NCBI RefSeq assembly: GCF_014356525.2
Contig: NC_052508.1
Span: 42,635,858 to 42,699,857 of the forward strand
Reading direction: 5' to 3'
Length of the DNA stretch: 64,000 nt
Source of the DNA: Nilaparvata lugens
Lineage: Eukaryota; Arthropoda; Insecta; Hemiptera; Delphacidae
Shown here: positions 55,440 to 64,000 of the stretch, in pieces
Layout of the letters: the number at the start of each line of letters is the position of its first letter
How positions within the stretch are numbered: position 1 is the stretch's first letter
Program-made: the position numbers and the translations under genes
The notes under the pieces: generated by a model
What the model saw: the letters and a program-made list of their open reading frames with translations, nothing else
What the model was told of the DNA's origin: nothing
Databases searched by the model: none

Positions 55440-57636
55440 TAATAGCAAAAAGCAGAGAAACAATTCAAGTTCTAACTGGAAAGCAATTGGAGCTCTGTCC
55501 AGTACAAACAACAACGCTTTGCTATCTACCTAGACAACAACATTTGGGAAAATTATCATCAAAGTGTACAGAACATTAAGTAGCGTCATCAACTCTTCAG
55601 TAGCTACAACAGTATTGTGTGTTCACCTGCACAAGCAGCACAGATAATATTGAGATTACAGAAGTATCGCCGACGGAGTTCTATGTAACAAACAACTAGC
55701 CAGGAACCACAATCAAATGTGAAGCAGGGGAAGATCACGTATTATCTACAAATCTTCTAGGAACTCTACATATATCTATCCCGTGCAGCTGCGAGCTACA
55801 GTACAAAAATAAGATATTAATTAGAACAACCTTTCCTTGTGACTCCCGTGCACCAATCATTCCCAAAATCCAACATGTTTTACCTCTTCACTGGCTAAAT
55901 ATTTAATCACTAAGAATTGATTCCTTCCAGCCCCATAACAATCCGCATTTTGATAATTTCTCAGATATTTAAAAAGATGACTGGAATGCTACTGTACCAA
56001 CTCTGTTTATTCATAATAATTATAGCTCCAGATTTATTCGAAAAAGTAACACTACCAAACAGTTGGCATGATATTTTTTAATTCCACTTCCATGGCATTC
56101 TATTTTATTTATGCTTGGTTAGGAATAATCACTTTGGCATTATTATACTTGTACTGAAGATTCACATGCTACTGATTATCCAAAAATCTCAACAGAAGCC
56201 CGCCATTCAAATGGTGGAGTTGAAGGATTGAAATCATGTATAGTTTTCACAATCAACACCACAAGATTGATTAATTAAAATAAAATCGCTTTTTTCATTT
56301 TTAATAAAAATTGTCAAGGATTTTTGTCTCATTTGATTGATTTATTACATAATTATTCGTACTATAAATGTGTACTTATATCTATGTTAGACTATTCTTG
56401 TTTTTTTATGTACACACAATACATTGCCATGTTTATTTATACGTATTTCTCTACAAAGAGGATCCTTTCAATCAAGAATAAATATTTTTTAGGAACTTTT
56501 ATTATATATGTAATGAAGTTTAATTAAAGTTGTATTATCGAATATTATTCTATACATAATTGATCAAATATCATTCACTGACACATATTTTTCATTTTTT
56601 ATCATAAATGTGTTTACTCAATAATTAACTGACAGGAAGATTGTAATTAAGGATAAATATTTCGTGTAAATATATTGAATTTCCATATTAGTTTGATTAT
56701 TATCAATCGATATTATTGATTACTGTATTATAATAAAAAAAGTATTATTATTGAATTATAATAATTAATGAAACTTATTAGTATATCATCACACTGCATT
56801 AATCATGAATTCTAATGGAATTTATTAGTATAGAATCATTTTTCAATTTTATTGTAAATAAGCAAGGATTAGATGTATCTTGGACTACCAGATGAATATT
56901 ACAATGGATAATTTCGAATTAAAATAAAGACCTTTTCACCTATTGAAAATGGGAAATAAATTCCCTTTATCATGTAGTCAATGTTATTACAAGAACTATT
57001 ACCATAGGTTATGGGAAATGTATAATAAGTTTACTCAATTGGTATCAATATTAAATATTTTAGGAAGTTCTACTCTGAATATTTAATAATTATCTTGTAT
57101 TACTGAAAATGTCGATTGTTGCATAGAACGTCATCTATTAAAAATAAGTGACTTATGTTACAGTTTTGATGAGGGTAAATGGATGGAATGATTTCATATG
57201 GGAATTGAGTAGATAGACCTATTAGGGGAACTTAAAGAAAGGTTGAAGTTTTGGGATTACTAGACAACTTTTCTTGGATTAATAGGAGTTAAGAAGGTTC
57301 TGGATACTTGAAAATATTATTGTATGATTCTTGACTATGTGCCACTTATCAGAGCTATTAGACTTAGGGATCAATGGAAATTTGTTTTTAATCATTTAAT
57401 ATATTATAAAATGAATTACACTGTATAAGGTTAACGTAATTATGTGTTTAAGGATATTTCTGCTATATATACCGTATATTTCAGGAAATAATTTTAAACC
57501 ATACTTGATAATTATTGTCTTTGTCACAGTTCCTGAAGGGAACCTCAAAGAGTTTGATAATTATTTTTTAAAGTAAAAGCATTTCATAGCAAGCCCATTG
57601 AGTCAAGAATGGACAGCCAGGGTCGGCTGTCACAGT
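55440..57636. other. Decayed env tail and AT-rich 3' region of gypsy-2
   Basis: Env-like coding seems to persist in fragments to about 56.0 kb but cannot be followed with confidence. From about 56.3 kb on the sequence is very AT-rich with no gene. The open frame at 56324-56527 is low-complexity and probably chance. Confidence 0.5.
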
Positions 57637-57650
57637 GGAGGAGGGGGAGA
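57637..57650 (+). promoter_or_regulatory. Polypurine tract and 3' LTR boundary of gypsy-2
   Basis: GGAGGAGGGGGAGA is directly followed by TGTCATGAAC at 57651, a typical tract-LTR junction. The LTR end cannot be set because the 5' LTR is missing. Confidence 0.65.
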
Positions 57651-58489
57651 TGTCATGAACCACAAGGTTTGACATACCCCCAAACATCAGTTCCTCCTGA
57701 AGAGAAATAATTTTTTTCAACTTTAAAAACTAAAAGCTGATCAGACAGTTTTGGCTGACAGACTAAAAATGCTGAGGAGAGGTAGAAGTGAGGCTAGCAT
57801 TCTAGTCTCCCCTCCAGCCAGCTAGTGGAAAAAGCTTTCCACTTTTCTTTATGTATAATTTCTCACACTTTTTGATCGCCTACCCCCTGAGATAGACCGA
57901 GCTGACCCGTGGCTGGACATCCCCATGGCAACTTAGGATGGACATCAACAGTATAACGGTATCGTTCCACATTCAATTTATTTTTCAATATTGTTTTGAT
58001 TTTAGAAATTCCAAATTAATTGAATATGAATAATGCTTTTTGAACAGTCATATAACTTGTTTAAATAAAAAACACAATAGTCTTTCCAACACATTTCTGT
58101 CTAACGTTTTGTAAAATCATTGGCAACAAAGTTTATTTTAAATTTTTGAAATTGGTTAAATGCTCAAAATTTCATAACCTTCCTTAATTGTTCTGTATTG
58201 GAATAGTTGAGCATAACTAATTTTATAAAACCAAAATATGTTAAAATTCACATTTAAATCTCACAGAAATTTCTTCTTTTAAATAAAATAAATCTGACTC
58301 CTAGGAAAAATTTTTTTTCTTTCAAATTCAAAAAATCATCTAGTTGATATAAAAAACCAACTGCTTTTGCTCTACCATCAAATGCTATGCAGCAACAATA
58401 TTACAGTGTTCCCGTCTGGGACCTGGTGGATCGCCCCCCTTTTATCACTTCACAAACAGGTCACCAATCATTTATTACAAATGATGGAT
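57651..58489. other. Probable gypsy-2 LTR and spacer to the inverted BEL copy
   Basis: No coding region. The first several hundred bases are likely LTR. The interval ends at the BEL LTR at 58495, which is preceded by ATCAC (58490-58494), one half of a possible target duplication whose partner lies outside the window. Confidence 0.5.
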
Positions 58490-58494
58490 ATCAC

Positions 58495-59171
58495 TGTTCT
58501 GAACAAAGCTCAGGCTAGAGCTACTAGAGGACTGTAATTTACTATTTATATAAACAAATACAAACAAGGGGCAAAATTTAATCTTCAATTTGAGCCAGGT
58601 TATTTGTACAGTTAAACTCTGCATTAATGAACAATGAAAAAGAGCAAAAACTCACCAGATTTAATCCAATCTTGTCTACTTGCCCTTTTAAGCCTTTATT
58701 AGGTGTTTTGGTCAGGTTCATGGTGGGATGAAAATCTGGGAATAAGACAGGTCTGGCTTCCGGGCTGTCTTTTCGTTGATTCTGTGTTCAACTTGCAGGC
58801 TATGTACTGGGTTTTGAACAAAGCTCAAACTGAATTCTTTATAAATTCAAATCCGATTCAAATTAATTTAATTTAACACTATTTACGCTGTTATACTCAT
58901 AATTCACACACACTACACTCAAACAATTATTTACAAGAAATTTCCTATCGAAATTACATGACAAAAATACAAACTCAGTCTTCACAACAACGGGGACGAG
59001 ACAAGACGAGAGAATGGACGAAACAAGAATGACTGAACTAGGACGACTAACTAAAAACATCCCAGAATGCCAAGCAAGCAGGACGGTTTGCGCGTGCGCA
59101 GCCACAAGCCTGCTATTCGCAGAACCAGTCTGGCATTTTGGCGCTACAGTTCGAATTCTCTGGCCAAACCA
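58495..59171 (-). repeat. 3' LTR of the inverted BEL copy
   Basis: The reverse complement begins TGGTTTGGCC next to a purine tract (59172-59185) and ends GAACA at 58495. It is about 677 bp, slightly longer than the BEL-1 LTRs, with several small indels, so it is an independent insertion and not a recent duplication of BEL-1. Confidence 0.92.
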
Positions 59172-59190
59172 TACCCCCGCCTCTGAAAAA

Positions 59191-59922
59191 CTATTTTTCA
59201 GCCAAGTTACAAAACTGAAAAAAAACACAGAAAGGAAAAAATCCAGTCATGCTAAAAAGAACAAAACACCAACACCAAAAAACAACACAAAGAAAAAATG
59301 CAACAAGCACAACAACTATTGAGTTGGGAGTGGATATAATTGCATTATTACTAGGTCGAACACGGAAACAACAATTACACTTAAAGACACAAATACAAAT
59401 AATAGAGCGAGCAGACAGTATCCAGAATTTCTGTCTGATCAAGGACAACAATAACGAAGGTCCAGCATGACAATTCTTCTTGTGATGATAATCAATCAAC
59501 ATCGATACGAAAGTGTCGGATTTTGGTAAGATCATCTGATGACAAGTCTCAAATTCCAGTCCAGCATGAGACAAACGACCGCCGACGCAAATCACACCTC
59601 TATCAATGAATGGAGACAGGCAACGTAGGCGCATAGAACAATCCTCTCCCTTCTCTAATTGCACAAATTCAGATGAAAAATGTATCTTCTGTACCACTTT
59701 ACATAGATACCTCTCAGCAACATCAAAATCTGATTCTTCTGATTGGGGTAAGATTCGTAAGAATTTGAGAACAAGAATTACAATTCTCAAAAGACGACCA
59801 TAATCCGAACAATGACCAATCAATGAATATACTGCATTGCTGTTACAATCAGGAGATTTTGTGACTGTCAACACTGATGGTTTTTTCGCCTCCGGTGGAT
59901 CCACCATCTCTTCCATTTGAGT
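59191..59922 (-). pseudogene. Inverted BEL: linker and integrase zinc region joined to 3' leader
   Basis: The frame continues after TGA at about 59923 (Arg in BEL-1, here CGA changed to TGA). It retains the region equivalent to the BEL-1 segment up to CVFKCNCCF, in which one zinc-ligand neighbour is Cys instead of Arg. It then crosses the deletion joint into sequence that in BEL-1 is the 3' end and non-coding tail. Here the base missing from BEL-1 (T at about 6368) is present. Confidence 0.88.
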
Positions 59923-62035
59923 TCAAACGGGCCAATCGCATTCGTCCTCTGCTATCCATGATGGACCTGAGCGCCACAACCGAAAGTTCACAAGCTCAAC
60001 TGGTGATAAACCTCTAGACAAACAATCAGTGGGATTTTCAATTCCAACAACATGCATCCACTCCTGTATACAAGAATCCTGTATTTTTGCAATGTGATTA
60101 CCAATAAAAGTTCGCCATTTCGCAGATGGAGCATTAATCCAACACAAGGTGACTGTCGAATCAGAGAGTGCGACAATACGAGACACATGACAACGTTCAC
60201 TAATAATAGTGACTACTGAATTCATGAGTTCTGCCAACAAGAGTGCCGCACACAACTCCAAACGAGGTATTGAAACAACTTTAGATGGTGCTACCTTGGA
60301 CTTTGAACACAATAATACAACTCTTGGCTCCTCGCTCTCCTTCTGTGACTTCACATAGATAACTGCACCATAACCAGACAATGATGCGTCACAAAAACCA
60401 ATCAAACTGATGTGAGAATTCTGAAACAAACCAACGTGACGTGGAACAGCAAATTTCAACAATAGAGGCAACTCTTTTTGACAATTCTCCCAAAGAGTGC
60501 ATATAGACTCGGGCGGCTTCTCTTCCCAATCCACTCCGAATTTCCACAGTTTCTGGACAAGACATTTTAGAAATAATGTAAATGGTGACAAGAGACCAAG
60601 TGGATCATAGATACGAGCCATCACTGACAGAATAGAACGCTTGGTAGTGACGACCTCACCACTCTTGACTGAAAACTGAAACAGATCAGTACTAGGTTGC
60701 CAATTCAATCCCAAGATAGCCAAGGAGTTGTCTGCTTCAAAATCCTTGTACGAAAACGATTTCTCCTCCTCTGAGAATTTCTCCAACATTGATGGTGAAT
60801 TTGAAGTCCACTTTGTGAGCGAGAAACCTCCTCCCTCAAACAGCTGCTTGGACTGACGATACAGCTCCACGGCCTCTGACTCTGTGGCAACAGATGTGAC
60901 TAAGTTGTCCATGAACTTGTCTCTTGGTATTCTCGCCTTGGCTGCTGGAAAACGATTTCCATCCTCCTCTACAAGCTGGTGGACGGTGCGAAGCACCAAA
61001 TATTGAGAGCTTGAAACACCAAAAACAACACAATTGAGCTGATAAATTTTGATCGGATCCTCCGGCGAAAATCTCCACAATACATGCTGATAACAACGGC
61101 AGGAATCCTCCACCAATATCTGTCGATACATTCGTTTAATGTCGGCAGTTAGTGCGATTGGGAACAAAGGAAAATTAACTAACAAAACAAAAATGTCAGT
61201 TTGCAATTTGGGACCAGCATGAAGAACCTGGTTCAATGACAAACCAGATGATGTTCTGGAACCAGCATCAAATACAATTTGGATGGGCATGGTAGTGCTG
61301 CTTGCTTTCATGATGGCGTGATGCGGTATGTAGTAACCACCTCGGTCTGTCTGATCTGCTACAAACGACATGTGACCCTGACGTAGGTAATCGATCAATA
61401 TTTCATGATATGATACAAGTATTGCTGTCAAGCTCTAGTTGTCTCTCCAAAGTCAGCAGTCTGCGTACAGCGACAGCATACGAATCTCCCAAGCTGCTGG
61501 GCGGCTCCGCAAATGACAAGGCAACAACAAAACGACCAGAATTCATACAATGTACAGACTTCCAAAAATTTACCTCACACTCCAACTCTCCCGGTTTCAG
61601 TTGACAGCTTGGTGCAGGGCACGATTCCAACTCCCAAAAACGTTCCACAAAACTATCCAACGATGGACTACTAACGAATGGACTACAGATGGCTGTAAAA
61701 CAATTTGACACATTCGTTGTTGAAGTGAGAATCGGCGCTCTCCCCATCAGAATGTGACCAAAGACACTATTAACAATCATTAATTCGTGCTATTCACCTG
61801 TACTAGGACTCCCACGTAGCAAGTGAGGAACTAACTCGGCACCAATGATGCCATCTATTCTACTAGGAGGGTAGAATTTGTCGTCAGCCAGTGAGAGATT
61901 TTCAAGATGATGAAGTTTGGATCTGTCGATTTCACAAGAAGGCAACTTGTCGATGACTTTATCTACCACTGTGGCATCCATCGAAAACTTGACGGTAGGA
62001 TCCAACTTCGACTGAATCGACACACAAGTACAACC
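59923..62035 (-). pseudogene. Inverted BEL: protease tail, reverse transcriptase, RNase H
   Basis: Minus-strand reading in pieces: 62023-61790 (protease tail) ends at a TAG where BEL-1 has a Ser codon. 61780-61403 continues in frame and then shifts near 61430. 61431-59923 is a 502-codon open stretch with the RT (TADIKRMYRQ, FGVSSSQYLV), RNase H (GFCDASLSGYG) and the region that is frameshifted in BEL-1. The catalytic box reads FMDNLV at about 60910, against FMDDL in BEL-1, so the second catalytic Asp is replaced by Asn. Confidence 0.9.
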
Positions 62036-63541
62036 TCAAACTTCACTAGTACCACCACCGAATCCACGATCAACGGTTTTCATGGGCTGGAATAGTAGTC
62101 TCAAACGCCGACACAATTTGGCTGTAACAAAATGACACTGACTTCCGGTGTCAACCAAGAAACGAACATCACAAAGCTGATCATTACAATCTCGAACATG
62201 TGCAGTGATGGTCAACAACACAACGGTCAAATTTTCTACATCGTTGGATGTAGAACAACAACTAATAGGTGATGTGCCACCTGCCTTGGAGTTCGACGAG
62301 GACGCAACACCTTCATTGGAACTTGATCTGGAAAAGTGCAATAAAGAATGATGAGATTCTTGACATTGAGCACACTGAGTTTTACTATGACAATCTCTAC
62401 TCAAATGATCCACATCAAGACAACGGAAACAACAAAACTTTCCTTTAATCAAACAATAACGATCCCAAGGAGTCATTTTCAAGAAACTAGCACAATCTAC
62501 TAACCGATGACCCGGTTTTGAGCACTTCAGACAATTAGGATTTTTACTAGATGCATCGTTAGATGAATCATTAGATTGAACCACAAACACCTTTGATTTA
62601 TTATCCTTTTTGTGCCTCATATTAAACGATTCAGTCTGTTTCTCATCAGAAGGAAGAGTCTTAATTTGCTTTTCAATGAATTTGACATAATCGGTATAAG
62701 TTGGCATAGCCTTGTCACGGACGGCTGATTCAAAATTTCTACGAGAACTTGGATCCAGCAATCTCAAGCCATGATAGAGGAATATTGAGTCTGACAAATC
62801 AGTGAGTCGCAATCTCTTAACTGCATTGATTGAACTGCAAAACCCATCCAAAATCACAATACAACCTGCCTTTGATTCTGATTTTATTGGACAAAATTCA
62901 AAAATTTGTTTGAAATAGGCATCGACTTGCGCCCGTGGATCGTTATAGCGGGTCAATAATGCCTGCCAAATTATTTGATAATTATTAGCCAATGGTGGCA
63001 AATGACGACAAATATTTGCTGCTTGTACAGTAAGTCTACTTACAAGATATTGGACCTTCTGCTGATCGTTCAAACTCTTGTTGTCATGTACCAATGCCTT
63101 AAATAGTTCATAAAACACCGACCATTGAGTATGGTTCCCATCAAATTTCGGAAGGTCGATTTTAGGTAACACCGACTCGGACATGACCAACTGTGCACTA
63201 GCTGCTGTAACTGCTGAAGATTGAGCAATAGCATCAGTCGCCTCTTTCTGTTTGAGAGTGTTAGCCGCTACTTCAATATACTAGAACAGATCTAGATGTG
63301 AGTTGTTGAATGCTACAACATGGTCTTTATTCAACTCAAGTTCCAACTCATTAACCACTAATTCTGTCTTTTCATAATCCGAAATGGTCTGAGACACCCG
63401 AGGATACAACACTAAAAATTGCTAAGCAACTTTTGGATCAGAGACATTTTTAGACAGTTCATAAATTCTTTGTAATCTGGCATACAATTGTTCCAGTTTA
63501 GCACGATGCACCCTGATTTGTTTCTGTAATTTTTCCTCCAT
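62036..63541 (-). pseudogene. Inverted BEL: gag, zinc knuckles, start of protease
   Basis: From ATG at 63541 the gag N-terminus is cut by two TAG codons (about 63424 and 63282, where BEL-1 has sense codons). It is open from 63190 to 62036 through the DUF1759-like core, the three Cys/His knuckles and the protease site LVDTGSQ. At the point where BEL-1 stops (3145) this copy has Gln, showing the original sense codon. A frameshift at about 62033 ends the stretch. Confidence 0.9.
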
Positions 63542-64000
63542 CTTGAACTCATACACAAAACAATTCAGCTCTGACAATACAAAACAACAGACAATAAAAC
63601 AAGAATGAGTTCAAAACTAAATGGAAGGAAGAATCACGACTAGTAAGTTATGAAAGTTAAACTTTGATTATCAATTCACAAGATAAGTTACTGCTGAAGA
63701 CAAAACTATATGATTAGATAATGTTCTTCCAACAACTCACAAACAAACGATAACTTGTTGAATTGAACAAACAAATTCATGCTGGTGATTAACCTTCACT
63801 AACAAAATGGACAATACAAAATCCAACAAACGAACAAATTCCCAAAAAAGAGCACAATGAGCCTAGTTTCAGGAAAATTACAATTTTAACGGAAATAAAT
63901 TTAATTTCAGACAAATACAAATTGACAAGAGACCTTGCTCTAGAACAAGGCTACAACAAACTCAAGTTGAGCATAGATCAGACCATTATCAACATGCCAA
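63542..64000 (-). other. Leader of the inverted BEL copy
   Basis: Non-coding sequence matching the BEL-1 leader at about 1690-2179. The 5' LTR and primer-binding site lie outside the window. Confidence 0.85.

Larger units (their letters stand above)
50154..57650 (+). mobile_element. 5'-truncated env-containing Ty3/gypsy retrotransposon (gypsy-2)
   Basis: Integrase (50154-51201, completed at 53423-53519) is followed by a GC-richer repeat block, an envelope-like pseudogene and a long 3' untranslated region. A polypurine tract at 57637-57650 precedes a probable 3' LTR starting TGTCATGAAC at 57651. Gag, protease and RT are absent: sequence starts abruptly where the viral unit ends. Presence of env places it among errantivirus-like gypsy elements. 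A 2.2-kb P-like transposon is inserted in the integrase. Confidence 0.82.
58495..64000 (-). mobile_element. Second BEL-1-family copy, inverted, integrase-deleted, runs off the window
   Basis: On the minus strand this matches BEL-1 along its length: leader (64000-63542), gag, zinc knuckles, protease, RT, RNase H, the integrase zinc region and the 3' LTR (58495-59171). The 5' LTR lies beyond 64000. At 59335-59337 the sequence jumps from a point equivalent to 6390 of BEL-1 to one equivalent to 7337. About 946 bp are therefore deleted, removing the integrase core and DUF5641-like domain, with a TAT/AT microhomology at the joint. At least five further lesions are present. Confidence 0.95.

Noticed and set aside
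56324..56527. 67-codon hydrophobic frame, possible membrane protein
   Set aside because: Very AT-rich sequence gives Tyr/Phe/Ile-rich frames by chance; there is no start context or relative.

Overview
The window reads as a transposon graveyard from an arthropod nuclear genome, most likely an insect and possibly a hemipteran. It is AT-rich and has no operons, no rRNA or tRNA genes and no CRISPR array. It contains BEL/Pao, Ty3/gypsy and Ty1/copia LTR retrotransposons, Jockey-like LINEs, a hAT element, a P-like element and an endogenous adintovirus/Polinton-type DNA virus. The species assignment is inference. I found no confident ordinary host gene; the best candidate is a 3' terminal exon at 17055-17360.

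Layout. 1-964: flank with a 137-bp direct repeat. 970-8141: complete but inactivated BEL/Pao element (BEL-1) with two LTRs and a GTAAT target duplication. 9451-13222: hAT transposon with 8-bp target duplication, split by a 5'-truncated LINE at 10537-11969. 13772-14180: foldback MITE-like repeat. About 14340-17054: 5'-truncated copia on the minus strand. 18640-20180: gypsy pol fragment. 20181-23869: AT-rich, nothing recognised. 23875-29858: a second BEL/Pao family (BEL-2) with a GCAGT duplication. 30174-31439: orphan coiled-coil, gag-like reading frames on the minus strand. About 32067-39350: a Jockey-like LINE (LINE-A) interrupted at 33430-37716 by a nearly full-length related LINE (LINE-B), flanked by AGATGGA.

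39447-50143 is the most distinctive part: an endogenous adintovirus/Polinton-like cluster. A protein-primed family B DNA polymerase (minus strand) diverges from a plus-strand array. That array holds a BIR-domain (IAP-like) gene, a probable two-exon gene whose intron carries seven 92-bp tandem repeats, a parvovirus-type phospholipase A2 gene, an adenain-type protease, a penton-type and a hexon-type capsid protein, and a nuclease-like protein ending in a partial BIR-like motif. Polymerase, protease, both capsid proteins and the nuclease-like gene carry stops or frameshifts. The BIR, PLA2 and two-exon genes are still open. I saw no packaging ATPase and no integrase belonging to this unit.

50154 to beyond 57650: a 5'-truncated gypsy element with integrase, a decayed envelope-like gene, a polypurine tract and a 3' LTR start. 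Its integrase is interrupted at 51202-53414 by a 2.2-kb palindromic P-like element made of two head-to-head units, each carrying half of a THAP zinc-finger domain, with an 8-bp target duplication. 58495-64000: a second, inverted copy of the BEL-1 family, deleted for the integrase core and running off the window edge. Comparing the two BEL copies shows directly which bases broke each one.
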